Of a stretch of 29,248 nt of DNA, positions 12,719-19,949 are shown one piece after another. Within the stretch, counting starts at the first letter, position 1. Every line of letters begins with the position of its first letter. The DNA is taken from contig CAPHDI010000014.1 of the NCBI GenBank assembly GCA_948623715.1, positions 1 through 29,248 of the forward strand. The letters are read 5' to 3'. The stretch is from an uncultured Candidatus Saccharibacteria bacterium (GTDB lineage Bacteria; Patescibacteriota; Saccharimonadia; Saccharimonadales; Saccharimonadaceae). A program made the position numbers and the translations under genes. The notes under the pieces were generated by a model. That model saw only the letters and a list, made by a program, of their open reading frames with translations. It was not told where the DNA came from and did not search any database.

Positions 12719-12733
12719 GTACATTTTGTATGT

Positions 12734-12739
12734 TATAAT
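12734..12739 (+). promoter_or_regulatory. -10 box of the 12746 gene (leaderless)
   Basis: TATAAT followed by GAGTTT and ATG at 12746. Confidence 0.7.
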
Positions 12740-12745
12740 GAGTTT

Positions 12746-13123
12746 ATGGATGAGGCAACAAAGAAACGTATTATCGGGGCAATAAAAAGTGATTTGTCAG
12801 ATCGATTTCGGGTTATAGATAATACTGGTGTAAATAGGCAAATTGTGGCGGGCCTGTTTCCGGATGTTTTATTAATGCGTCAAGAGCCTCCAAAGAATGA
12901 TGACGTGCTGTTTGTGATGAGGATTGAGGCTCAGGGCACTGATTTGACTAATAGTATTGCAGTATGGAAAGAATTGGAGCGCTCAGAGGTCTCGTTTTAT
13001 TTGGTTGTTCCGGATGCGGAATTAGATAAAGCGAAGCAGCTTGCTAGTGCTATCGATGTTTCTGCAAAATTTGCACATTATTCTATAGATCATCATGGTA
13101 AGGCGAAGGTTAGCTATGAATGA
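12746..13123 (+). CDS. Hypothetical protein, possible PD-(D/E)XK-like fold
   Basis: The product is 125 residues and has no family I can name. It shows 'VAGLFPDVLLMRQEP', then 'VLFVMRIEAQ' about 20 residues later, then 'VSFYLVVPDAELDKA'. The Pro-Asp at 39-40, Glu at 61 and following strand recall nuclease-like PD-(D/E)XK domains, but the expected Lys is replaced (E-A-Q), so this is speculative and the protein may be inactive. It is leaderless, and its stop overlaps the start of the next gene (ATG 13116 inside TATGAATGA), so the two are probably translated together and may act together. Confidence 0.75.
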   Translation: MDEATKKRIIGAIKSDLSDRFRVIDNTGVNRQIVAGLFPDVLLMRQEPPKNDDVLFVMRIEAQGTDLTNSIAVWKELERSEVSFYLVVPDAELDKAKQLASAIDVSAKFAHYSIDHHGKAKVSYE

Positions 13124-13574
13124 TTTTTGGGGAATTTTGCTTGGTGCGATCTTGGCGGTAGGTGGCGGTGCCGCCAACGACGAGATTGCTTCATTGAGAG
13201 AACGTAGGCGAGAACGCAGGGCGATTAGTGTTTCTATTTCTGATGAACTGACTGAGATTACCCAAATACTAAATAAAATAAAAACAGTGTGGGAGGCGAC
13301 GCATACTTTAATCCCGTCATATATCAGGGACTTGAAGTCTTGCACTAGTGCGTACGATGCTTTGCGGCAGCGCCTTTTTCTTATTAAGAACGAAGATATC
13401 AGAAAAAGTATTACAACATTCTATAGAGACTTAAAGAGTGCGGTAAATTCGGATGCGCGTAAGGCGGGTAGTTTATCTAAGAATGAAGATGCACAAAAAG
13501 AGCAGCAGGAAATTGCAAATAAGTTCATAGCTTTTATTGCAGAGGCTGATTCTATTAAAAGTAAATTGAAGTAG
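13116..13574 (+). CDS. Membrane-anchored coiled-coil protein, unknown
   Basis: The product is 152 residues from ATG 13116. The frame is open slightly upstream, but this start overlaps the previous stop and precedes a clean N-terminal membrane segment ('FWGILLGAILAVGGGAAN', about residues 3-20). A strongly basic stretch ('RERRRERRA') follows, then a helical, charged, probably coiled-coil region to the end. No family is recognised. Pairing with the gene at 12746 suggests a small two-gene unit; a defence or toxin-antitoxin role is possible but there is no direct evidence. Confidence 0.75.
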   Translation: MNDFWGILLGAILAVGGGAANDEIASLRERRRERRAISVSISDELTEITQILNKIKTVWEATHTLIPSYIRDLKSCTSAYDALRQRLFLIKNEDIRKSITTFYRDLKSAVNSDARKAGSLSKNEDAQKEQQEIANKFIAFIAEADSIKSKLK

Positions 13575-13596
13575 TGCTGTACATGGTACATACTAA

Positions 13597-14181
13597 ATGG
13601 ATTCTGATTTAGGTAAGTTATGCAAGCAGCTTCGGGACTATACCCCTTTTGATGAGCGGGAGCGGCGGGATCGGGAGGAGATTTTGCGGCTGATGGAGAA
13701 GTTCCCAGAAAATGTATTCTTGCGGGAGAATGAGGATTGTCATTTCACGGCGTCGTGCTGGATTACGAATCGTACGCATGATAAGATTTTGATGGCGTAT
13801 CATAATATTTATCAAACGTGGGCGTGGGCGGGCGGACATGCGGATGGCGATGCGAATCTTCGGTGGGTAGCAAAGAAAGAAGCGTGTGAAGAGACGGGGC
13901 TTACGCGGCTAGATATGGTGACGCCGGAGATTTTTTCAGTGGAAATTATTCCGGTCGAAGATCATTATAAAAATGGTAAATTCGTGAAGGCGCATCGGCA
14001 TTTGGATTGCTGTTTTCTGTTTGAGGCGGATGAAGAAATGGCTGTGCACAGTAAGCCGGATGAGAATAGTGGAGTGAGGTGGTTTAATCTTGAAGAGGCG
14101 GTGTCGATGCGAAAAGAACCAATGATGCGGGAGATTTATCGAAAGCTAAATAAGAAGTTACTTTCGTTCCCTGCGAGGTAG
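13597..14181 (+). CDS. Nudix hydrolase
   Basis: The product is 194 residues. The Nudix box is at about 79-101: 'GGHADGDANLRWVAKKEACE' followed by 'ETGL'. The metal-binding 'EACEET' segment is intact; the first Glu of the GX5E signature is replaced by Ala (family members often read GDENL). The preceding 'WAWAGGHADGD' and the later 'HRHLDCCFLFEAD', 'PDENSGVRWFNLEEAVSM' match Nudix enzymes that hydrolyse nucleoside-diphosphate-linked compounds. The exact substrate cannot be told. It comes 22 bases after the previous gene, past an imperfect palindrome TGTACATGGTACA, with no clear RBS. Confidence 0.92.
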   Translation: MDSDLGKLCKQLRDYTPFDERERRDREEILRLMEKFPENVFLRENEDCHFTASCWITNRTHDKILMAYHNIYQTWAWAGGHADGDANLRWVAKKEACEETGLTRLDMVTPEIFSVEIIPVEDHYKNGKFVKAHRHLDCCFLFEADEEMAVHSKPDENSGVRWFNLEEAVSMRKEPMMREIYRKLNKKLLSFPAR

Positions 14182-14191
14182 TTTTGTGGAG

Positions 14192-14218
14192 TTGAGGGGT
14201 GGGGTTCTATGGTACAAT
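14192..14218 (+). promoter_or_regulatory. Promoter of the small-ORF / Nudix-remnant / operon unit
   Basis: TACAAT (14213-14218) with extended TGG; TTGAGG (14192-14197) with a short 15-bp spacer. The start near 14225 precedes GGAG (14234-14237) and ATG 14243. Confidence 0.55.
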
Positions 14219-14242
14219 AGATGTAAGTAAATTGGAGTAACG

Positions 14243-14323
14243 ATGAAGAATCGAGTAAGGGTACCCTTACTCTCTAACATAGTTAGAGAGTATTCTGTCC
14301 TTAGATGGAGGGATAGAAAGTGA
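14243..14323 (+). CDS. 26-residue upstream ORF, Arg-rich
   Basis: ATG 14243 is preceded by GGAG at 5-base spacing and by a promoter, and the ORF ends in TGA at 14321-14323, overlapping the GTG start of the Nudix remnant (GTGA). The peptide has six Arg, several read by AGA/AGG codons near the end ('LRWRDRK'). A 20-bp palindrome and a second hairpin lie within it. It could be a leader peptide or simply debris of the decayed gene. Confidence 0.4.
   Translation: MKNRVRVPLLSNIVREYSVLRWRDRK
14253..14290. repeat. 20-bp perfect palindrome overlapping a 9-bp hairpin
   Basis: 14253-14272 is a perfect palindrome (GAGTAAGGGTACCCTTACTC). CTCTCTAAC (14270-14278) pairs with GTTAGAGAG (14282-14290) and shares CTC with it, so the two hairpins compete. 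Neither has a T-run. Confidence 0.7.
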
Positions 14324-14457
14324 CGGAGCTGATTGATGTTTTGGATGAGAACGGTATAAAAACCGGGTGAGTTGTGACGCGCGAAGAAGTGCATCGTGAG
14401 GGGTTGTGGCATCGAATGATTATTGTAGCGATCATTAACGATAAGAATGAAATTTAG
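14320..14457 (+). pseudogene. Decayed N-terminal part of a second Nudix-family gene
   Basis: Read from GTG 14320 (GGAGG upstream at 14307-14311), the frame gives 'TELIDVLDENGIKTG', then TGA at 14368-14370, then 'VVTREEVHREGLWHRMIIVA' and 'IINDKNEI' before TAG at 14455-14457. This is the typical start of IPP-isomerase-like/YfcD-like Nudix proteins, which continue past this point into the Nudix box; here the rest is missing. One internal stop plus truncation mark it as a remnant. UGA recoding is not a good explanation because UGA ends several intact genes here. The 3' end of the remnant supplies the AGGAG site for the next gene. Confidence 0.8.
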
Positions 14458-14465
14458 GAGTTGTG

Positions 14466-15011
14466 ATGAAATTATATATAGCTCGACATGGGCAGACGGA
14501 TTGGAATATTCAGCATAAAGCGCAGGGGCGTACGGATATTCCGTTGAATGAAACTGGGAGAAAGCAAGCGGAAAGGTTGCGCGAGAATATAAAAGATATT
14601 GAGTTTGATGTAGTTTATGCTTCCCCGCTAAGTCGAGCGGCAGAGACGGCGAAGATTGCTACGGATGGTAAATACGAGATTATTTTCGATGATCGTTTGA
14701 TGGAGCGATCGTTTGGAGATTATGAGGGTGAAGTGGTTGATGGCTGGGTCGAGACGACAGGGGTTGATATTGGTGATATTAAGCTGAATACGAACATCGG
14801 GAATGTAGAACCGGTGCGTGATGTGTTGGCGCGGACGAAGGCAGTGTTGGATGACATTAAGGCAAGGCATAGTGATAATGAGACGATTTTGATTGTTGCG
14901 CATGGACAGGTGGTACGAGGTTTTCATCATAATATCGTTGGGTATGATGAAGATACGGATTGGTGGAGTGTGAAATATGATAATGCGGAGGCGAGGGAGT
15001 ATGAGATCTAA
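14466..15011 (+). CDS. Histidine phosphatase (phosphoglycerate-mutase-like)
   Basis: The product is 181 residues. The catalytic signature is at the start: 'LYIARHGQTDWN' (His in RHG is phosphorylated), followed by 'YASPLSRAAETAKI', the acid 'DRLMERSFGDYEG', and 'ILIVAHGQVVRGF' with the second catalytic His. The family removes phosphate from small molecules or, rarely, proteins; the substrate here is unknown. ATG 14466 is chosen over GTG 14463 because AGGAG (14456-14460) is 5 bases ahead. It starts a chain of overlapping genes to 17699 sharing the promoter at 14192-14218. Confidence 0.93.
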   Translation: MKLYIARHGQTDWNIQHKAQGRTDIPLNETGRKQAERLRENIKDIEFDVVYASPLSRAAETAKIATDGKYEIIFDDRLMERSFGDYEGEVVDGWVETTGVDIGDIKLNTNIGNVEPVRDVLARTKAVLDDIKARHSDNETILIVAHGQVVRGFHHNIVGYDEDTDWWSVKYDNAEAREYEI

Positions 15012-15561
15012 GGAAAACTATTTTATCATTCATGGTAGTTTTGGGTCGCCATTCGGTAACTGGTTTCCGTGGCTGCGTAAAGAGCTTCGAAGGCATAGCA
15101 AAGAAGTTTATACTCCAGATTTTCCGACCGGAGTTGGTTTTCAGAATTATGAGAATTGGGCGAAACTGTTGAAGGTCTATCTTGATGCTGGGCTAATTAC
15201 AGAAAATACTACTATTTTTGCGCATTCAATTGCGCCGGTTTTTGTCTGTAAGTTTCTGGTTGAGAATAAAGTTAAAGTAAAGAAACTGGTGTTTGTTTGC
15301 GGGTTTAATAATTATCTCGGGATTGATGATGATTATGATAATGTGAATCGTGGCATGTATTTAGAAAATCTTAGTGATGTGCGCAATTATTGTGATGAGA
15401 TTGTTTGTATTTATTCTGATAATGATCCATATGTAAACTATGAAGCCGAAAAAGAGTTCGCTGACATGATAGCGACTGAGCAAGTTATGATAAAGGGCGG
15501 CGGGCATCTTAATTCCGAGAGTGGATACCGGGAGTTTCCGGAGTTAGTGGAGTTTATATGA
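15001..15561 (+). CDS. RBBP9/YdeN-type serine hydrolase
   Basis: The product is 186 residues from ATG 15001, which overlaps the preceding gene by 11 bases and has GGAG-like bases before it. It has the small alpha/beta-hydrolase order of this family: 'FIIHGSFGSPFGNWFPWL' at the start, the nucleophile elbow 'FAHSIAPVF' (Ser, variant of GxSxG), acid in 'YSDNDPYV', and His in 'GGGHLN'. Members hydrolyse unknown esters or amides in the cytosol. The preserved triad suggests activity. It is the second gene of the overlapping operon. Confidence 0.88.
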   Translation: MRSKENYFIIHGSFGSPFGNWFPWLRKELRRHSKEVYTPDFPTGVGFQNYENWAKLLKVYLDAGLITENTTIFAHSIAPVFVCKFLVENKVKVKKLVFVCGFNNYLGIDDDYDNVNRGMYLENLSDVRNYCDEIVCIYSDNDPYVNYEAEKEFADMIATEQVMIKGGGHLNSESGYREFPELVEFI

Positions 15562-16124
15562 GGTTAATTGCTACGAGACATGCAGAGACAAACTATAACG
15601 TTGATGACTTAGTAAATTATAATCCAGCTGTGGATGTGCATTTGACGGAAAATGGTATTAAACAGGCGGAAATATTGGCTGAGCAACTGAAAGATTTTAG
15701 ATTTGATGCGATTTATATTTCTCGATTGCGGCGTACTAAACAGACAGCAGAGATTATTAACCGTCATCATGGATTGGAATTGATTGAGAATGAGCTGCTG
15801 GACGATACGCGGAATGGGTTTGAGGGTCGACCATACGGTGAGGCTAAGGGTTGGCGCGACGCGCAGCCTGATCCGGTTATGGCGCGTTATCGAGGCAGAT
15901 ATGAGTCAATTAATGACATGACAAAGCGTGTATGTGATTTTTTAGATTTTTTAAAGAGACATCATAAAACAGATGAGACGGTCTTAATAGTTACTAGTAG
16001 CCATCTTATTAAACAACTACGCATGTTGAATGGTGAAATTACTATGCAGGAGTTACTGACAAAACCAGCTAAACATGCGACTTATTATATTTTTAAGGTG
16101 GAGGAGGTGAAATGCGGGAAGTAA
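15558..16124 (+). CDS. Second histidine phosphatase
   Basis: The product is 188 residues and starts within ATGA of the previous gene. Signature 'LIATRHAETNYN' near the start (RHA in place of RHG), 'YISRLRRTKQTAEII', 'LLDDTRNGFEGRPY' and 'LIVTSSHLIKQL', where the usual second His is preserved after Ser-Ser. It is diverged from the first phosphatase of the operon, so the two probably differ in substrate. GGAG precedes the start. Confidence 0.9.
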   Translation: MRLIATRHAETNYNVDDLVNYNPAVDVHLTENGIKQAEILAEQLKDFRFDAIYISRLRRTKQTAEIINRHHGLELIENELLDDTRNGFEGRPYGEAKGWRDAQPDPVMARYRGRYESINDMTKRVCDFLDFLKRHHKTDETVLIVTSSHLIKQLRMLNGEITMQELLTKPAKHATYYIFKVEEVKCGK

Positions 16125-16375
16125 AAGTAAAACATGTTTATAAACATTTTAAAGGTGATTTATACTTTGTAGAGGATGTTGCTATTCATAGTGAGACTAG
16201 AGAAAAATATGTTATTTACAGGGCGCTGTATGGTGACGGTAAGTTATGTGTCCGTCCATATGAAATGTTTGTTTCTGAAGTTGATCATGAAAAGTATCCA
16301 GATGTAAAACAGAAATATCGTTTTGAGTTACAAGATATTAAAAGTGTGCGGGAAGGGTTTGAGGGGGCGAAATGA
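16112..16375 (+). CDS. DUF1653-type small protein
   Basis: The product is 87 residues and overlaps the preceding gene by 13 bases, with GGAGG before ATG. The sequence 'VKHVYKHFKGDLYFVEDVAI' followed by 'HSETREKYVIYRALYGDGKL' and 'VRPYEMFVSEVDHEKYPDVK' matches DUF1653 nearly end to end. The fold is predicted small beta-rich; function is not established. Genes of this family often travel with small-molecule enzymes, as here. Confidence 0.88.
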   Translation: MREVKVKHVYKHFKGDLYFVEDVAIHSETREKYVIYRALYGDGKLCVRPYEMFVSEVDHEKYPDVKQKYRFELQDIKSVREGFEGAK

Positions 16376-16779
16376 AAATTTGTATTTGTTGTAGCTTGAG
16401 TTTCAGTGATGAGGTACGAAAAATTGCGCAACAGCTGGAAGAAGTGGGACATGAGGTGCTGTTACCGAATGGCGTAATGATTCGATTAGCTGAGCAGGAA
16501 GGCTTTGATCCAGTGCAGGCAAAAATCGATACCGACTCTACGCATAAGCACGTAGATAAAATACGCGAGGCGGATGTAGTCTTAGTCTGCAACTATACGA
16601 AGAACGGTATCGAAAATTATATCGGTGCAAATAGTTTTGCGGAGATGTTCGTGGCGTATTACTTCAACAAACCGATTTATGCGCTAAATCCGCTGCCAGA
16701 TATGCCTTATATTCATGATGAGATTAACTCGTTTGGAGTGGTAGTGTTGGATGGAGATTTGAGTAAGATTGAGGAATAG
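16372..16779 (+). CDS. Nucleoside 2-deoxyribosyltransferase-like protein
   Basis: The product is 135 residues and starts in ATGA of the DUF1653 gene. It shows a Rossmann-like start 'ICICCSLSFSDEVRKIAQQL', 'KIREADVVLVCNYTKNG' and 'NYIGANSFAEMFVAYYFNKP', ending 'IYALNPLPD'. The 'G-A-N-S-F-A-E' segment, with Glu as candidate nucleophile, is typical of the deoxyribosyltransferase/DNPH1-like superfamily that cleaves or exchanges nucleoside N-glycosidic bonds. Specificity cannot be read. It lies in the middle of the six-gene overlapping operon. Confidence 0.78.
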   Translation: MKICICCSLSFSDEVRKIAQQLEEVGHEVLLPNGVMIRLAEQEGFDPVQAKIDTDSTHKHVDKIREADVVLVCNYTKNGIENYIGANSFAEMFVAYYFNKPIYALNPLPDMPYIHDEINSFGVVVLDGDLSKIEE

Positions 16780-16781
16780 GG

Positions 16782-17699
16782 ATGAATTTATATATTTATG
16801 GTCTAGAGACGGATTTTACGGAAGAACAAAAGGGCTTGCTGAATAGTAAGTTTGCGAAAGTTGTGTTTCTAGATAAGGCAGATTATAGCTTACCGATGGA
16901 AGATCGCGAGTCGAAGGTTATTGCTGCTGATCCTGATATTACTGGTTGGAGTATTCCAAATGAAACTATTGCGAAGATACCAAATCTGAAGGCGATTTGT
17001 TTACAAACGACTGGTTATGAATGGGTAGACGGCGAGTATTGTCATGAACATGATATCGCCGTGACAAATGTGCCGCATTATGCGAGTGTGTCGGTGGCGG
17101 AAAAATGCGTCTTTATGGCACTAGCGCTTGCAAAAAGATTTCCGCTTTATCTTCGTGAAGGCGGGATGAGTTATGCGCCAGAGTTTATCGGTGATGAAAT
17201 GTGGAATAAGCCGACTGATATTATCGGTTTCGGGGAAATTGGTCATGTGCTGGCACGGAGATTGGAAGGACTGGTTGGCAATAAAGAGATTTGCTATTAT
17301 TCACATAATCAGAATGATCCTGATTTTCATTACTTACCGTTTGAGGACATGCTGGAAAAATCTGAGTTTATGTTTGTGACGATTTCTAAAAATCTGGAGA
17401 GTCTTGCGCTGTTTGATGATTTGTCGAGATTTAATAAAGATATGAAAGTGGTCATCGTAAGTAACGGTTTTGAAGAGGTGGCGAAGCGGCTAGTCGAGAA
17501 GTGCGAGAAGGGCGAGCTAGGCGGGGTAGCTTTTGAGAGTGATGATCCGGAAATTCTACATCGTGAGTACAAGTCTAATGTTTTTGTTACGCCGCATAAT
17601 GCACATTGTTCGCACGAAGCCCTGGAACGAATGTTTGAAATTTGGGCGGAGGCAATAGTTGGAGTAGCGGACGGCAAGGTTGTGTATCAAGTAAATTAG
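16782..17699 (+). CDS. D-isomer-specific 2-hydroxyacid dehydrogenase family protein
   Basis: The product is 305 residues. The NAD-binding motif is 'TDIIGFGEIGHVLARRL' (GxGxxG, about residues 145-160), with 'CLQTTGYEWVDGEYC' and 'PHYASVSVAEKCVFMALAL' before it, and 'VTPHNAHCSHEALERM' (catalytic His near 267) after it. The usual Arg after strand 'vvivS' is replaced within 'VVIVSNGFEEVAKRL', so the active site may be altered. Enzymes of this family reduce 2-keto acids to D-2-hydroxy acids; the substrate is unknown. It is the last gene of the operon begun at 14466, two bases after the previous stop, with GAGGAATAGGG as RBS. Confidence 0.9.
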   Translation: MNLYIYGLETDFTEEQKGLLNSKFAKVVFLDKADYSLPMEDRESKVIAADPDITGWSIPNETIAKIPNLKAICLQTTGYEWVDGEYCHEHDIAVTNVPHYASVSVAEKCVFMALALAKRFPLYLREGGMSYAPEFIGDEMWNKPTDIIGFGEIGHVLARRLEGLVGNKEICYYSHNQNDPDFHYLPFEDMLEKSEFMFVTISKNLESLALFDDLSRFNKDMKVVIVSNGFEEVAKRLVEKCEKGELGGVAFESDDPEILHREYKSNVFVTPHNAHCSHEALERMFEIWAEAIVGVADGKVVYQVN

Positions 17700-17733
17700 G
17701 CTAATGAAAGGTATCTGCTGGTGGGAGATATGA

Positions 17734-17739
17734 TATAAT
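17734..17739 (+). promoter_or_regulatory. -10 box of the methyltransferase locus (leaderless)
   Basis: TATAAT followed by TAGCGTA and a GTG start at 17747. Confidence 0.65.
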
Positions 17740-17746
17740 TAGCGTA

Positions 17747-18394
17747 GTGAGTTACGAGACAAATGCCAAGAACGCGACGGAATCGGCAGCGAAGCCGATT
17801 ATTAAATCGCGGCAGCGAGTGAAAGAGCGAAGTGAAGTATTTACGCAGCCGCGGGAAGTGGATCGGATGCTGGCGTTGACGCAGGCGACGTCGAATCGGT
17901 ACTGGCGATTTCTGGAGCCGTCGTGCGGGAATGGGAATTTCTTAGAAGCGATATTGAGACAACGGCTTGATCATTTGAAACAGGATCAGCTAGAATGGCA
18001 CGTGAAGAATCGAGAATTTTCGATATTAAAAGTATTGTCGACGATCTATGGAGTAGATATTGCGGAAGACAATATCGAAGAATGCCGGAAGCGGCTAAGG
18101 GGAGTGGTGTTTGAATATTTGCCGAAGAAATTGTCGAAGGGATTTCTGCTGGCGTTAGATGAGATTTTGCAGACGAATTTAATTGTGGGCGATATGATGA
18201 ATGGTAAGGAGAAGATATTTTTCGTGGAATATACGACACCGATCAAAGGTAAGTTTAAGCGGAAAGTGTACGCGCTGGCGGACATGGAAAAAGGTGTCGA
18301 AAAAGTTATCGCGGAAATGCCGCTGACGAAATATGATGAACTTGGTTCGATAAGTAAGTTGTTGATGGAAGATAAGGGAGTAGCGCATGCATAA
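17747..18394 (+). CDS. Methyltransferase-like protein with AdoMet motif, no NPPY
   Basis: The product is 215 residues from GTG. The segment 'EVFTQPREVDRML' followed by 'RFLEPSCGNGNFLEAIL' (motif I, about 55-70) and 'IYGVDIAEDNIEECRKRL' (motif II) is typical of N6-adenine DNA methyltransferases of the Eco57I/N6_Mtase kind. No (D/N)PP(Y/F) catalytic motif appears before the end; instead the chain ends in a Lys/Glu-rich segment. It therefore has the cofactor-site half only. The next gene has the reverse pattern (altered motif I, intact NPPY). They overlap by 8 bases (GCATGCATAA). I infer that the two products may act as a pair; a lone regulatory or decayed methylase is also possible. Confidence 0.82.
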   Translation: MSYETNAKNATESAAKPIIKSRQRVKERSEVFTQPREVDRMLALTQATSNRYWRFLEPSCGNGNFLEAILRQRLDHLKQDQLEWHVKNREFSILKVLSTIYGVDIAEDNIEECRKRLRGVVFEYLPKKLSKGFLLALDEILQTNLIVGDMMNGKEKIFFVEYTTPIKGKFKRKVYALADMEKGVEKVIAEMPLTKYDELGSISKLLMEDKGVAHA

Positions 18395-19898
18395 GAATTT
18401 ATTAACGAATTTGATAAAAGACCATAAGGCGCCAGATATTTTAACTTGTATTGCGAATTTGTCGAGCGACGAGGTGTTTACGCCGCCGGAATTAGTTGAT
18501 AAAATGCTAGATCTTTTGCCGGAGGAAGTATGGCATGATAAGACTTTGCGTTGGCTGGATCCGGCATCGAAGACGGGGATTTTCCTGCGGCAAATAGCGC
18601 GGAGATTGATGGAGGGGCTGCGTGAAGATTTCCCGGACGAGGAAGAGCGGCGACAGCATATTTTTCAGAAGATGCTGTACGGAATTGCGATTACGGATCT
18701 GACGGCGCTAATGAGTAGGCGTAGTCTCTATACTTCAAAAGATGCGGCGAGTGAGAAATCAGTAGCGAAGTTTTCTAACTCTGAGGGTAATATTAGTTAT
18801 GAGAATATCGCGCATACTTATAAAAACGGTGTATGTATATATTGTGGAAATAAGGAAGGTAGCGAGCTAGATCGCGACGAGACGAAAGAACGGCATGCGT
18901 ATAATTTTATCCATTTAACACCAGAGGAGGCAGCAAAAATGAAATTTGATATTATTGTCGGAAATCCGCCGTATACGTTAAATGATGGCGGCGGGACGGG
19001 GTCGTCAGCGATGCCGATTTATCAACATTTCGTGCGGCAGGCGAAAACGTTGAATCCGCGGTATATGGCGTTTATTATTCCCTCGCGGTGGTTTGCGGGC
19101 GGGAAAGGGTTGGATGAATTCCGGAGTGAGATGCTGGCAGATAAGCATCTGAAACATCTAGTTGATTACCCAAATGCGGATGATTGTTTCCCGGGCGTGT
19201 CGGTCGAAGGCGGAGTGAATTATTTTATTTGGGATCGAGAATATGATGGGCCGTGCGAGATTACGACGATTATCGCGAATGAGGAAGTCTCGACGATGAC
19301 GCGACCGCTGGATGAATATGATACTTTCATTCGGTGGAATGAAGCGGTGCCGATTTTACGAAAAGTGCAGGAGCGACACGAGGTGACGCTGGGCGAGAAA
19401 GTGTCGAATAGGAATCCGTTTAGCTTGAGTGGGAAGACGGCGCTAGATAATATTAATAATCCAGACAAGGTGAAGATCTATGCGAATAAACAAGTCGGGT
19501 ATATCGAGCGGACGCAGATTGCGAGGAATACGGAATTGATTGATAAATATAAAGTGTTGATTTCTAAAGCGCATGGAGTGGGGGCGTTCCCGGATTCGGT
19601 GATTTCGCGGCCGATTGTAGCGGAACCACCGAGCGCGTGTACGGAGACTTATCTTGTGGTGGGGAGCTTTAATAATCTTGCGGAGGCGGAAAATCTTGCA
19701 AAATATGCGAAGACGAGGTTTTTCCGGTTCCTACTGGCACTACGAAAAATGACACAGAATATTACGGCGAAATCGTATAGCTTCATTCCGGATCTTGATA
19801 TGAAGCAAGAATGGACGGACGAAAAGTTGTATGAGAGATATGAGATTACGCCGACGGAGCAAAAGTTTATCGAAAGCCTAGTGCGGGAGATGTTGTAG
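18387..19898 (+). CDS. Eco57I-like N6-adenine DNA methyltransferase
   Basis: The product is 503 residues. 'DEVFTPPELVDKMLDLLP' is followed by a modified motif I 'WLDPASKTGIFLRQIARRL' (about 56-74; the usual Cys-Gly is Ser-Lys), a 'CIYCGNK' Cys pair near 150-153, and catalytic motif IV 'FDIIVGNPPYTL' (NPPY at 193-196). 'YMAFIIPSRWFAGGKGLDEF' is typical of this family. The C-terminal 200 residues probably contain the target-recognition part. It should methylate adenine at a specific DNA site. GGGAG precedes ATG 18387. It is followed by a 16-residue ORF and the helicase-nuclease gene, forming a restriction-modification-like operon. Confidence 0.9.
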   Translation: MHKNLLTNLIKDHKAPDILTCIANLSSDEVFTPPELVDKMLDLLPEEVWHDKTLRWLDPASKTGIFLRQIARRLMEGLREDFPDEEERRQHIFQKMLYGIAITDLTALMSRRSLYTSKDAASEKSVAKFSNSEGNISYENIAHTYKNGVCIYCGNKEGSELDRDETKERHAYNFIHLTPEEAAKMKFDIIVGNPPYTLNDGGGTGSSAMPIYQHFVRQAKTLNPRYMAFIIPSRWFAGGKGLDEFRSEMLADKHLKHLVDYPNADDCFPGVSVEGGVNYFIWDREYDGPCEITTIIANEEVSTMTRPLDEYDTFIRWNEAVPILRKVQERHEVTLGEKVSNRNPFSLSGKTALDNINNPDKVKIYANKQVGYIERTQIARNTELIDKYKVLISKAHGVGAFPDSVISRPIVAEPPSACTETYLVVGSFNNLAEAENLAKYAKTRFFRFLLALRKMTQNITAKSYSFIPDLDMKQEWTDEKLYERYEITPTEQKFIESLVREML

Positions 19899-19949
19899 AT
19901 GAAAAGTTATAACTGGGCTAGTAAAGTTATGGGTGGGGGAGGTTTGTAG
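19899..19949 (+). CDS. 16-residue ORF abutting both neighbours
   Basis: ATG starts on the base after the methyltransferase stop, and the TAG ends on the base before the helicase ATG. The peptide is MKSYNWASKVMGGGGL. The GGTGGGGGAGG within its 3' end is also the RBS of the next gene. It could be a coupling device that keeps ribosomes moving from gene 2 to gene 3, a tiny peptide, or chance. There is no independent evidence of a product. Confidence 0.35.
   Translation: MKSYNWASKVMGGGGL

Noticed and set aside
14320..14457. UGA recoding (as in Gracilibacteria/Absconditabacteria) to rescue the Nudix frame
   Set aside because: UGA ends intact genes at 13123, 15561, 16375 and 24239, and the frame is truncated by TAG anyway.
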